This document shows, piece after piece, positions 31,011-39,459 of a stretch of 64,000 nucleotides of DNA. Source of the DNA: Streptomyces naganishii JCM 4654 (lineage in GTDB: Bacteria; Actinomycetota; Actinomycetes; Streptomycetales; Streptomycetaceae); NCBI RefSeq assembly GCF_014650575.1, contig NZ_BMVF01000001.1, positions 434,001 to 498,000 of the forward strand, in the 5' to 3' direction. Positions within the stretch are counted from its first letter, which is position 1. Each line of letters starts with the position of its first letter. The notes under the pieces were generated by a model. The model made no database searches, was not told where the DNA came from, and worked only from the letters and a program-made list of their open reading frames with translations. The position numbers were made by a program, and so were the translations under genes.

Positions 31011-33308
31011 CTACGCCACCGCGCTCAGCGTGTCCGCTGAGCGGTGGTGGGCTGCTCTTGTTGCGGGGAGTGTTGAGAGGGCTGCCGCTCCGGCTATCGC
31101 TGCGGTGATGAAGAGGGTGAAGAGGGCCGGGGACGGGGTTGTGGCGATGCCGGCGCCTATGCCGCTGGTGCGGCCCTGGGTATTGATCAGCCAGTGGGAC
31201 AAGGGGAGGCCCAGGGCCGTGGCGGTGGCTGTCGCCGCCGCCGCGGTGCAGGTCGTCGACGTCACCGTGATCGCGGTGACCTGGCGGGGGGAGAGGCCGA
31301 TGGCCTTCAGGGCCAGCAGATCGCGCTCGCCCTCGCGGACCGTGCCGCCGATCGCCGTCAGCAGCTCGATGAGGCCGATCAGGGCGAGCACGCAGATCAG
31401 GCCGGCAATGACCGCGCGGAGCGGGGAGAGGCCGTCGGCAGGGTTGGTCACGGTGTGCACGTCCAGGTGGCCGTGGCCGGCCGTGGCCAGGGCGGCGGCG
31501 ACCTGGTGGGGGTCGGCTCCGGGGCGCAGGCGGAGCTGGTACAGGGTCGGGGCCAGCCTCGGGTCGTTCTCGCGCAGGGTGTCCAGGGACGTGGAGATGA
31601 CCCGGCCCGCGTTCTCCGGTTCGATGCTGCGGCCCACGATGTGCAGGATCTGCGGCTGGTCGCCCACCGTCATCCGCACCCAGTCGCCGACGCGCACGTC
31701 GAGGAGGTCGAGCAGACCCTGGCCGGCCACCGCCTCGTCGGGGCCGTCGGCGGGGCGGCCCTCGGCGAGCGCGTAGGGATAGGGGTCGTCGTGGGTGCCG
31801 AGGCCGCGCAGGGCGATCGTCGCGGTCTGGCCGGGGACCAGGGCGGCCACCTCGACGCCGGGGTAGACCGCGCGTACGCCGTTTTCGTGTTCCAGCAGGG
31901 CACGGGTCGCCGTGTCGCTCAGGCCCCTGTCCGCGCGGACGGTGAGCGCGGCGGGCAGGCCGAGCCGTTCGGGGCTGGTGTGGAAGCGGTCGATGGTGGT
32001 CCATGCGCTCATCGCCACCACGATCAGCAGCAGCGGCAGGGCCAGCCTGCCCACCGTGGCCAGGGTGCGCGGACGGCGGGTGAACGCCTTGTGCGAGCCG
32101 AGGACCAGCGCGGGCGGCAGCCGCAGCCCCAGCAGCCGCGGGCCGAGGGCCCGTCGTGCCACGCCGGGCAGTCGGCCGCCCGGGGCGCCCGTGCCGCCCG
32201 GCACCGGCACCGGCGGCACCCGTCCGGCCCGCCAGGCCGCGAGCCCGGTGACCGCGCCGATGAACAGCACCGCGCCCACCGGCACCGCCAGCAGCGAGAC
32301 CGTGTGTCCCGGCAGGCCCTGCCACACCCCGACCGCGTCGCCCAGCCGGCCCGGGACACCGGCCCCCAGTGCCTGGGTCAGCAGCGCCGCGGCGACGGCG
32401 CCCAGAAGGGCGTACGCGACGTGCTGGAGCAGGAAGATGCGTACGACCTGGCCGGGGGTGAAGCCGATGGCCTTCAGGACCGAGATGTCCCGGAGGTGCC
32501 CGCGGATGCGGGTGGCGATCGCTCCGTGCACCGCGAAGCCCGCGGCCAGCAGGGCGCCCAGCCCGAACAGGCCCAGCACCTGGCCGAGCAGCCGGTTGTC
32601 GCCCTGTGCCTCGGCCCGCGCCTGCTGCCAGGTGGAGACCTCGCCGACCGCGCCCGCGCCGAGCACGGTGACGGCGCGCTGGACGGCGTAGTCCGTGTCG
32701 CCGGGATCCTTCAGGCGCAGCCCGATCACCCGCCCGCCGGGGTCGCGCACGGCGGACGGCGGCGCCCACACCAGGCCCGGCTGCTCGCCCGGCCGGTAGC
32801 GGGGCTCGGCGCTGTCGGCGGTGCCCACGACGGTGAGGGCGCGCGTGGTGCCGGGCAGGGTGAGGGTGTCGCCGGGCTCGGCGAGGAGCGCGCGGGCGAG
32901 GCGGTTCTCCAGGACCACGCCGTCGGGCCGGCGGGGGTCCAGCCAGTGGCCGGAGGTGAGCAGCGGACGGCCCACCGACGGCCGCGACGGCGTGGCGCGC
33001 AGTTCGACGGTCGCGCGGGTGCCGCGCGAGGAGACGGTGACGGACTCGGTGGCGTAGGGGCCGGCGACGGACTCGACGCCGTCCAGGGCGGAGAGCCGGG
33101 CGGTGTCGGCCGGGCCCACGGTGTGCAGCCAGACGTGGGCGCCGCGGGACTGGGTGAAGATCCGCTGCCAGGGGTTGGTCGCGTAGCCGAACAGCGCGGT
33201 GGCCAGCAGCAGCGAGGCGACGATGCCCGCCGTGGCCAGCACGATGAACAGCGCCTCCCCGCGGTGCGTGCGCAGATCGGAGTGCGCCCAGCGCAGCGTG
33301 GCTCGCAC
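31011..33308 (-). CDS. ABC transporter permease, FtsX/MacB type (two FtsX modules)
   Basis: A 765-residue FtsX-like permease. The N-terminal helix (about 19-44) is followed by a ~190-residue extracytoplasmic MacB-like domain, a three-helix FtsX module with RGHLRDISVLKAIGFTPGQV, a cytoplasmic Pro/Gly-rich linker, a second extracytoplasmic domain and a second FtsX module with EGERDLLALKAIGLSPRQV. These LKAIG segments are the coupling helices that contact the ATPase. The start is a GTG at 33308. The ATPase gene lies 168 bases upstream on the same strand. Such systems expel lipids or antimicrobial peptides, or act mechanically on cell-wall enzymes; the substrate here is unknown. Confidence 0.85.
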   Translation of the reverse strand: MRATLRWAHSDLRTHRGEALFIVLATAGIVASLLLATALFGYATNPWQRIFTQSRGAHVWLHTVGPADTARLSALDGVESVAGPYATESVTVSSRGTRATVELRATPSRPSVGRPLLTSGHWLDPRRPDGVVLENRLARALLAEPGDTLTLPGTTRALTVVGTADSAEPRYRPGEQPGLVWAPPSAVRDPGGRVIGLRLKDPGDTDYAVQRAVTVLGAGAVGEVSTWQQARAEAQGDNRLLGQVLGLFGLGALLAAGFAVHGAIATRIRGHLRDISVLKAIGFTPGQVVRIFLLQHVAYALLGAVAAALLTQALGAGVPGRLGDAVGVWQGLPGHTVSLLAVPVGAVLFIGAVTGLAAWRAGRVPPVPVPGGTGAPGGRLPGVARRALGPRLLGLRLPPALVLGSHKAFTRRPRTLATVGRLALPLLLIVVAMSAWTTIDRFHTSPERLGLPAALTVRADRGLSDTATRALLEHENGVRAVYPGVEVAALVPGQTATIALRGLGTHDDPYPYALAEGRPADGPDEAVAGQGLLDLLDVRVGDWVRMTVGDQPQILHIVGRSIEPENAGRVISTSLDTLRENDPRLAPTLYQLRLRPGADPHQVAAALATAGHGHLDVHTVTNPADGLSPLRAVIAGLICVLALIGLIELLTAIGGTVREGERDLLALKAIGLSPRQVTAITVTSTTCTAAAATATATALGLPLSHWLINTQGRTSGIGAGIATTPSPALFTLFITAAIAGAAALSTLPATRAAHHRSADTLSAVA

Positions 33309-33371
33309 GGCCCTCAGCCCCTCGGCCGGGCCGGGTGCGCCGGACGGTCCCGCCCCGGGCGGTCCTGCGCC

Positions 33372-33449
33372 GGACGCGCCGGAAGGTGGTGCGCCGGGCG
33401 GTCGTGCGTCGGACGCGCCGGAGGGTGGTGCGCCGGGCGGTCGTGCGTC
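33372..33449. repeat. 39-bp direct tandem repeat between ATPase and permease genes
   Basis: Two copies (33372-33410 and 33411-33449), differing at one or two positions, with a partial third copy of the GCGCCGG/GGTCGTGCG motif on both sides. The period is a multiple of three, but no supported gene covers it. It sits in the 168-base gap 33309-33476 within the exporter operon. Confidence 0.7.
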
Positions 33450-33476
33450 GGATGGTCGTACACAGCGCTCAGTCCC

Positions 33477-34235
33477 TCACCGCAGTCGGTCCCTCAGCTC
33501 CAGCACGTCCGCGATGCCCCGGCCTCGCGCGGGGGCGCCGCCGAGTTCCGCGTCGTCGGCGATCCGGCCGTCGAAGAAGCTGATCACCCGGTCCGCGGCG
33601 CTCGCCAGCCGCGCGTCGTGCGTCACCAGCACGATCGTCTGGCCGCGCTGGTGGAAGCGGGACAGCAGCCGCATCACCTCGCGGGTGCCCTTGCTGTCCA
33701 GGCTGCCCGCGGGCTCGTCGGCCAGCAGCAGCGGCGGGTGGTTGACCAGGGCGCGGGCCAGGGCGACGCGCTGCTGCTCGCCGCCGGACAGCTCGCCCGG
33801 CATGCTGCGCTCCTTGCCCTCCAGGCCCAGTTCGGCGAGGAGCTCCTCGCGTCCGGCGCGGGCCTGCTTCGGTGAGCGGCCGGCGAGCAGGGCGGGCAGT
33901 TCGACGTTGTCGGCGACGGACAGGTTGGAGACCAGGTTGAAGAACTGGAAGACGATCCCGATGTACTGGCGGCGCTCCTGCGCCCAGCGGGCCTCGCCGT
34001 AGGAGTCCGTGCACCGGCCGTCGAGCCAGATGCTGCCCTCGTCGGGGCGCTGGAGCCCGCCCAGCAGGTGCAGCAGGGTCGACTTGCCGGCGCCGGACGG
34101 GCCGGTGACCGCCACGAACTCGCCGCGCGCCACCGACAGGCCGACCCCGCGCACGGCGTGCGCGGGCGCGCCCTCGCCGTAATGGGTCTTGACGAGGCCC
34201 TCGGCCCGCAGGACGGGAGGCAGGACGTCACTCAC
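33477..34235 (-). CDS. ABC transporter ATP-binding protein (LolD/MacB type)
   Basis: A 252-residue ABC ATPase with Walker A GPSGAGKS (45-52), a Q-loop in GIVFQFFNLVSNLS (the LolD/MacB hallmark), signature ELSGGEQQRVALARAL, Walker B LLLADEPAGSLD and the H-loop THD. It pairs with the FtsX permease downstream. Its GTG start at 34235 overlaps the PadR stop as GTGA, so the order PadR-ATPase-permease forms one operon with the regulator first, a common arrangement for PadR-controlled exporters. Confidence 0.9.
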   Translation of the reverse strand: MSDVLPPVLRAEGLVKTHYGEGAPAHAVRGVGLSVARGEFVAVTGPSGAGKSTLLHLLGGLQRPDEGSIWLDGRCTDSYGEARWAQERRQYIGIVFQFFNLVSNLSVADNVELPALLAGRSPKQARAGREELLAELGLEGKERSMPGELSGGEQQRVALARALVNHPPLLLADEPAGSLDSKGTREVMRLLSRFHQRGQTIVLVTHDARLASAADRVISFFDGRIADDAELGGAPARGRGIADVLELRDRLR

Positions 34236-34747
34236 TCCAGCTCCTCCAGTTCCTCCTGGCAGCGCTCCAGCCAGTCGAGATCGGCCTGGAGATGCAGCAT
34301 GGCGCCCTCGATCAGCAGATGGGCGACGCGGTTGTCGCGGTCCTCGGCGGCGGCCAGCTTCGACAGGTTGCGCATGGTGTTGAGGTACTGGCGCCGCTGC
34401 TTGTTGATGAGGGTGATCTGGTCGGCGAGGCCGGTCTGCGGCGCGAGGGCGAGCTTCATGAAGAACTCGTCCCGCACCCGCGGCTCGTCCTCGGGCTCCT
34501 CGAACCAGACGCGCAGCGCATCCCGCCCGGCTTCGGTGAGGTGGTAGACCTTCTTGTTGGGCCGGCTGGACTGCTCGACGTCCTCGCCCTCGATCAGTCC
34601 CGACTTCTCGAGGCGGCCGAGGGTGACGTAGATCTGGCCGACGTTCGGCTGAGGGTACGCGGAGCCCAGCAGTTGCTCAAGGTCCTGCTTCAGCTCGTAA
34701 CCGTGGGCGGGACCGCGCGCGAGGAGTGCCAGCAGGTGCAGACGCAC
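34232..34747 (-). CDS. PadR-family transcriptional regulator
   Basis: A 171-residue PadR repressor. The winged helix has the signature LLALLARGPAHGYELKQDLEQ and YVTLGRLEKSGLI, followed by the C-terminal Vir_C/dimerisation helices (from about 80). The GTG at 34747 follows GGGAGGAG at nine-base spacing. PadR proteins commonly repress adjacent exporters and are released by the exported compound. The last 4 bp overlap the ATPase start, so it likely autoregulates this exporter. A dyad ATACCT-AAC-AGGTAT lies about 150 bases upstream. Confidence 0.9.
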   Translation of the reverse strand: MRLHLLALLARGPAHGYELKQDLEQLLGSAYPQPNVGQIYVTLGRLEKSGLIEGEDVEQSSRPNKKVYHLTEAGRDALRVWFEEPEDEPRVRDEFFMKLALAPQTGLADQITLINKQRRQYLNTMRNLSKLAAAEDRDNRVAHLLIEGAMLHLQADLDWLERCQEELEELE

Positions 34748-34792
34748 TCGTGCTCTCCTCCCGCGCCCTCGTCATGTGCGCAATGTGTTCCT

Positions 34793-34865
34793 GACCGTCG
34801 TACGGACCGTGTCCGGGCCGTCGTGCGGACCGTGTCCTGGACCGTCTCGCGGACCGTGTCCCGGA
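34793..34865. repeat. Three ~23-24-bp tandem repeats in the PadR upstream region
   Basis: GACCGTCGTACGGACCGTGT, GGCCGTCGTGCGGACCGTGT and GACCGTCTCGCGGACCGTGT follow one another at about 34793, 34816 and 34840. They lie between the PadR start and the dyad at 34892. They could form part of a long PadR leader or be selectively neutral minisatellite. Confidence 0.65.
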
Positions 34866-34891
34866 CTGTGGTCCAGGCCCTAGTATCGCGC

Positions 34892-34906
34892 ATACCTAAC
34901 AGGTAT
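34892..34906. promoter_or_regulatory. Dyad ATACCT-AAC-AGGTAT, candidate PadR operator shared by divergent genes
   Basis: Perfect inverted repeat with a 3-base centre in an AT-rich patch (34882-34910) between the PadR operon (minus strand) and the solute-binding protein gene at 34963. It is the only AT-rich segment of the 215-base gap, consistent with overlapping divergent promoters. Confidence 0.5.
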
Positions 34907-34962
34907 ACATGGCCTCTGACGCCGGGCGAAGGTGCCCGGTGCCTGTGTGCAAGGAGGAACCT

Positions 34963-36234
34963 ATGCGGTGGATGCGCGCCGCGGGTAGGGGCCTCCTCGT
35001 CCTGGTCGTGGTCATGACCGGCTACATCGCCTCCGGGGCCCACGCCGACGAGGGTTCCGGCGCGGGCCGCGGCCCGCTCACCCTCGCCACCGCAGGCGAC
35101 CTCACCGGCTATCTCGGCCCGTTGCTGGAGGGCTGGAACCGCACCCACCCCGCCGAGAAGGTCACCCTCGTCGAGCTGCCCGACTCCGCCGACGAGACGC
35201 ACGCGCAGATGACCACCGACCTGCGCGGCGGCGACCGCAGCCGCTTCGACGTGCTCAACATCGACGTCAACTGGACCTCGGAGTTCGCCGCCGCCGGCTG
35301 GATCCGCCCGCTGCCGCGCGACCGCTTCCCGCTGAGGACCTTCCTGCCCCCGGTCGTCGACACGGCGACCTACGACGGCCGGCTCTACGCGGTCCCCTAC
35401 GTCACCAACGCCGGGCTGCTGCTGTACCGCAAGGACGTCCTCGCCAAGGAGGGCGTCCCGCCGCCGCGCACCTGGGCCGAGCTGGAGCACGACGCCAGGA
35501 CCATCGCGCCCAAGTACGGACTGGGCGGCTACGCGGGCCAGTTCCTGCCCTACGAGGGTCTGACCGTCAACGCGGCCGAGGCGGTGTACTCCGCGGGCGG
35601 GACCATCCTCGGCGACGAGGGCGCCCGCGTCACCGTCAACTCCGCGGCGGCCCGGGAGGGCATCGGCTTCCTCGCGCGCGGCTTCCGTGAGGGCTGGATA
35701 CCCAAGGCGGCGCTGACGTACAAGGAGGAGGAGTCCAAGCAGGCCTTCCAGGACGGCCACCTGCTCTTCCTGCGCAACTGGCCCTACGCCTACGCCGTCG
35801 CCTCCGCCAGGGGCTCCAAGGTCGCCGGCCGGATCGGCGCCGTGCCGCTGCCCGGACCGAACGGGCCCGGGACGAGCGTGCTGGGCGGCTCCAACCTGGC
35901 CGTCAACACGCACGCACGGCACCCGGACTCCGCCGCGCGTCTGATCGCGTACCTCACCAGTGAGCCCGTCCAGCGCCAGGTGCTCACCAAGGGCGCGCTG
36001 CCGCCCGTGCGCGCCGCGCTCTACCAGGACCCGGGCCTCGTCCGGCGGTTCCCGTACCTGCCGACGCTGCGGGCCGCCGTGCTCTCGGCCGCGCCGCGCC
36101 CCAAGAGCGCGCACTACGACCAGGTCAGCCTGGTGGTGCAGGCGGTCGTGCACGACGCGCTGACCGGGCGCGAGACGCCCGAGGCTGCTGTGCGGCGGCT
36201 GGCGCGCGAGCTGGCCGCCGTCTCCCACCGCTAG
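34963..36234 (+). CDS. Extracellular solute-binding protein, ABC sugar-uptake type, without lipobox
   Basis: A 423-residue family 1 extracellular solute-binding protein resembling trehalose/maltose-binding proteins. It has a Sec signal (RGLLVLVVVMTGYIASGAHA), mature N-terminus LTLATAGDLTGYLGPLLEGWN, the FDVLNIDVNWTSEFAAAGWI block, GRLYAVPYVTNAGLLLYRKD and the C-terminal helix around SLVVQAVVHDALTG. Unusually for a Gram-positive binding protein there is no Cys lipobox, so anchoring is unclear. AAGGAGGA precedes the ATG at 34963. No permease is directly attached; the importer permeases at 39.5-41.7 kb have their own binding protein. Alternatively it is a leftover of a larger system. Confidence 0.82.
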   Translation: MRWMRAAGRGLLVLVVVMTGYIASGAHADEGSGAGRGPLTLATAGDLTGYLGPLLEGWNRTHPAEKVTLVELPDSADETHAQMTTDLRGGDRSRFDVLNIDVNWTSEFAAAGWIRPLPRDRFPLRTFLPPVVDTATYDGRLYAVPYVTNAGLLLYRKDVLAKEGVPPPRTWAELEHDARTIAPKYGLGGYAGQFLPYEGLTVNAAEAVYSAGGTILGDEGARVTVNSAAAREGIGFLARGFREGWIPKAALTYKEEESKQAFQDGHLLFLRNWPYAYAVASARGSKVAGRIGAVPLPGPNGPGTSVLGGSNLAVNTHARHPDSAARLIAYLTSEPVQRQVLTKGALPPVRAALYQDPGLVRRFPYLPTLRAAVLSAAPRPKSAHYDQVSLVVQAVVHDALTGRETPEAAVRRLARELAAVSHR

Positions 36235-36264
36235 CCGGCCCTTCCCTCGCCGCCCCCTCTGCTA

Positions 36265-36281
36265 GTTACTTGTTAAGTAAC
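36265..36281. promoter_or_regulatory. 17-bp dyad GTTACTT-GTT-AAGTAAC upstream of the alpha-glucosidase operon
   Basis: Perfect 7-bp arms with a 3-base centre. The same 199-base AT-rich gap (36235-36433) also holds GGTCA-AC-TGACC (36332-36343), TTGACA (36364-36369) with a possible -10 TAACAT at 36389-36394 (19-base spacer), and the alternating ATGCATGCAT (about 36393-36402). This is the promoter region of the sugar operon, probably with one or two operators. Confidence 0.5.
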
Positions 36282-36433
36282 GCGGTCATCACGACTGGGG
36301 TCGGACTGTCCGGTTACGTACCCATATGCGTGGTCAACTGACCGGTAGCTTCTGGTCACTTCATTGACACCTCTCCGAAGCCCCTACCTAACATGCATGC
36401 ATAACGACGGGCCTACAGAGACAGGGCAATGGG

Positions 36434-38071
36434 TTGAACAGGCATCGTTGGTGGCGCGACGCGGTGATCTACCAGGTCTACGTGCGCAGCTTCCTGGACA
36501 GCACCGGAGACGGCATCGGCGATCTCGCCGGGGTCCGGGCCGGGCTGCCGTATCTGAAGAAGCTCGGCGTCGACGGGATCTGGCTGAGCCCCTTCTACCC
36601 CTCGCCCCAGCACGACCACGGCTACGACGTGGCCGACTACTGCGACGTCGACCCGGTCTTCGGCGACCTCGGCGAGTTCGACCGGCTGATGGCCGCCGCC
36701 CGCCGCCTCGGCGTCAAGGTCCTGCTCGACATCGTCCCCAACCACTGCTCCAGCGAGCACCCCTGGTTCCGCGAGGCGCTCGCCGCCGGACCCGGCAGCC
36801 CGGCCCGCGCCCGCTTCCACTTCGCCAACGGACGCGGCCCGGACGGCGCCGAGCCGCCCAACAACTGGCACGCCATGTTCGGCGGCCCGGCCTGGACGCG
36901 GATCACCGAGCCGGACGGCCGCCCCGGCCAGTGGTACCTGCACATGTTCACGCCCGAGCAGCCCGACTGGAACTGGCGCGACGACCGCGTCCCCGCCGAG
37001 TTCGAGCGCGTCCTGCGCTTCTGGCTGGACCGGGGCGTCGACGGCTTCCGCATAGACGTCGCCGCCGGCCTCTACAAGCACCCCGCGCTGCCCGACTCGG
37101 ACGACCCGGAGGCCGACGCCCGCACCCGCGACTCGGTCAACCCGCTCGCCTGGAACCAGCCCGAGGTGCACGACGTGTGGCGGCGCTGGCGGTCCGTCTG
37201 CGAGGAGTACACCGCGCGCGACGGCCGCGAACGGCTGCTGGTGGGCGAGGTCTCCGTGCCCAGCGCCCGCGAGCACGCCCGCTACGTCCGCCCCGACGAG
37301 CTGCACCAGGCCTTCTTCTTCGACCTGCTCAGCGCCCCCTGGGACGCCGACGCCTTCCGCAAGGTCGTCTCCGAGGCCATGCAGGACATCGCCGGCACCG
37401 GCTCCACGGTCACCTGGGTCCTCAACAACCACGACCAGGTCCGCACCGTCACCCGCTACGGCGAGCCCGCGACCGGCGGCAGCGGCCTCGGCGCCGCCCG
37501 TGCCCGAGCCGCCGCGCTGCTGATGCTGGCGCTGCCCGGAGCCGCGTACATCTACCAGGGCGAGGAGCTCGGCCTGCCCGAGGTCGTCGACCTGCCCGAC
37601 GACGTGCTCACCGACCCGATCTTCCGCCGCACCGGGAGCCGCGCCCGCATCCGTGACGGCTGCCGGGTGCCGCTGCCCTGGTCCGGGCAGGCGTCCCCGT
37701 TCGGCTTCACCTCCGGGGCCGAGGGCGCCAAGCCCTGGCTGCCGCAGCCGGAGTACTTCGCCGAGTACGCCACCGACCGCGCCCTCGCCGACACCCGCTC
37801 CTTCTGGCACCTCTACCGCGACGGCCTCCAGCTGCGCGCCGCCCTGCCCCAGCTGGGCGAGGGCACGCTGCGCTGGCTGGACACCCCGCCCGGCGTCCTC
37901 GGCTTCGTCCGCGGCGACGGCCTGGTCTGCGCCGTCAACTTCGGTACGGCCCCCACCCCCGCGCCGGTCGCCGGCACCCCGCTGCTCGCCAGCGGGCCCT
38001 GCCCGCCCGGAGTGCTCGCCGGTTCCACCGCCGCCTGGTGGACGGCCGACGACGACCAGCCCACCACCTGA
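36434..38071 (+). CDS. GH13 alpha-glucosidase (oligo-1,6-/trehalose-type hydrolase)
   Basis: A 545-residue glycoside hydrolase family 13 enzyme. It opens directly with WWRDAVIYQVYVRSF as intracellular alpha-glucosidases do. The conserved regions are DIVPNHCSS (region I), GFRIDVA with nucleophile D208, LLVGEVS with acid/base E272 and NNHDQ with D334. There is no signal peptide, so it acts on sugars already imported. The start is a TTG at 36434, since no ATG or GTG lies upstream in frame near the conserved N-terminus. It heads an operon with a binding protein and two permeases, so it hydrolyses the imported alpha-glucoside (maltose, isomaltose or similar). Confidence 0.88.
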   Translation: MNRHRWWRDAVIYQVYVRSFLDSTGDGIGDLAGVRAGLPYLKKLGVDGIWLSPFYPSPQHDHGYDVADYCDVDPVFGDLGEFDRLMAAARRLGVKVLLDIVPNHCSSEHPWFREALAAGPGSPARARFHFANGRGPDGAEPPNNWHAMFGGPAWTRITEPDGRPGQWYLHMFTPEQPDWNWRDDRVPAEFERVLRFWLDRGVDGFRIDVAAGLYKHPALPDSDDPEADARTRDSVNPLAWNQPEVHDVWRRWRSVCEEYTARDGRERLLVGEVSVPSAREHARYVRPDELHQAFFFDLLSAPWDADAFRKVVSEAMQDIAGTGSTVTWVLNNHDQVRTVTRYGEPATGGSGLGAARARAAALLMLALPGAAYIYQGEELGLPEVVDLPDDVLTDPIFRRTGSRARIRDGCRVPLPWSGQASPFGFTSGAEGAKPWLPQPEYFAEYATDRALADTRSFWHLYRDGLQLRAALPQLGEGTLRWLDTPPGVLGFVRGDGLVCAVNFGTAPTPAPVAGTPLLASGPCPPGVLAGSTAAWWTADDDQPTT

Positions 38072-38121
38072 GTTTCCTCCGAGTCTCCGTCAACTTCCCA
38101 TTCCCCGAAGGGACATCAACG

Positions 38122-39453
38122 ATGATGCGACGACGCACCACCCTCCTCACCGGCTGCACCGCCCTCGTCCTCGCGCTCGGCGCGACCGCCTGCGGCGGCG
38201 ACCCGGTCTCCGCGGGCGGCGGCGACAAGCCGCTCAGCGGCCAGACCGTCACCGTGGCCGGCGTCTGGTCCGGCACCGAGCAGAAGAACTTCCAGAAGGT
38301 GCTCGACGCGTTCACCGAGAAGACGGGCGCCAAGACGCAGTTCGTCTCCACCGGCGACAACGTCTCCACCGTCGTCGGCAGCAAGATCGAGGGCGGCAAC
38401 GCCCCCGACGTCGTGATGGTCCCGCAGGTCGGCGTGCTCCAGCAGTTCGCCAGGAAGGGCTGGCTCGAGCCGCTGTCCGCCACCACCCAGAAGTCGGTGG
38501 ACGCCGGCTACGCCCCCGTGTGGAAGAAGTACGGCAGCGTCGACGGCACCCTGTACGGGCTGTACTTCAAGGCCGCCCACAAGTCGACCGTCTGGTACAG
38601 CCCCGACGCGCTGAACCAGGCCGGGGTCAAGCCGCCGAAGACGTACGACGAGATGCTCAAGGCCGGGCACACCCTCTCCGACTCCGGGCTCGCCGCCTTC
38701 GCGGTCGGCGGACAGGACGGCTGGACGCTCACCGACTGGTTCGAGAACGTCTACCTCTCCCAGGCCGGACCCGAGAAGTACGACGCCCTCGCCGCGCACA
38801 AGCTGAAGTGGACCGACGCCAGCGTGGTCAGGGCGCTCGGCACGCTCGGCAAGCTGTTCAAGGACAAGCAGCTGATCGCGGGCGGCCAGAAGGGGGCCCT
38901 GAACACCGACTTCCCGGGCTCGGTGGAGAAGGTCTTCGGCCCCAAGCCCGAGGCCGGCATGGTCTACGAGGGTGACTTCGTCGCCGGTGTCGCCCACGAC
39001 CAGTTCGGCAGGACCATCGGCAAGGACGCGAACTTCTTCCCCTTCCCGTCCGTCGACGGCGGCAAGGCGCCGGTCGTCAGCGGCGGCGACGCGGCGGTCG
39101 TGCTGAAGAAGGGCAAGAACGCCAAGGCCGGCATGAAGCTGCTCGAGTTCCTCGCCACCCCCGAGGCCTCGGCCGTGTGGGCCAAGGCGGGCGGCTTCCT
39201 GTCCCCGAACAAGAAGCTCGACCTCGCCTCCTACGGCGACGACGTCACCCGCGCCACCGCCAAGTCCCTCGTGGACGCGGGCGACTCGGTCCGCTTCGAC
39301 ATGTCCGACCAGGCCCCCGCGGCCTTCGGCGGCACCAAGGGCGCCGGCGAGTGGAAGCTGCTCCAGGACTTCCTGCGCGACCCCTCCGACCCGAAGGGCA
39401 CCGCGGCGAAGCTGGAGGCCGCGGCGGCCAAGGCCTACCAGGACCAGGGCTGA
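38122..39453 (+). CDS. Sugar ABC transporter substrate-binding lipoprotein
   Basis: A 443-residue solute-binding lipoprotein with a short basic N-terminus, hydrophobic core and lipobox GATAC (Cys around 26). The mature part has VAGVWSGTEQKNFQKVLDAF, the GGNAPDVVMVPQ motif and TLYGLYFKAAHKSTVWY, typical of AglE-like alpha-glucoside binding proteins. ATG at 38122 (or the next codon, 38125) follows GAAGGGA. It lies 50 bases after the alpha-glucosidase and seven before the first permease. There is no ATPase gene in the operon. In Streptomyces such importers usually share the global ATPase MsiK, encoded elsewhere. Confidence 0.9.
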   Translation: MMRRRTTLLTGCTALVLALGATACGGDPVSAGGGDKPLSGQTVTVAGVWSGTEQKNFQKVLDAFTEKTGAKTQFVSTGDNVSTVVGSKIEGGNAPDVVMVPQVGVLQQFARKGWLEPLSATTQKSVDAGYAPVWKKYGSVDGTLYGLYFKAAHKSTVWYSPDALNQAGVKPPKTYDEMLKAGHTLSDSGLAAFAVGGQDGWTLTDWFENVYLSQAGPEKYDALAAHKLKWTDASVVRALGTLGKLFKDKQLIAGGQKGALNTDFPGSVEKVFGPKPEAGMVYEGDFVAGVAHDQFGRTIGKDANFFPFPSVDGGKAPVVSGGDAAVVLKKGKNAKAGMKLLEFLATPEASAVWAKAGGFLSPNKKLDLASYGDDVTRATAKSLVDAGDSVRFDMSDQAPAAFGGTKGAGEWKLLQDFLRDPSDPKGTAAKLEAAAAKAYQDQG

Positions 39454-39459
39454 CCCGGC

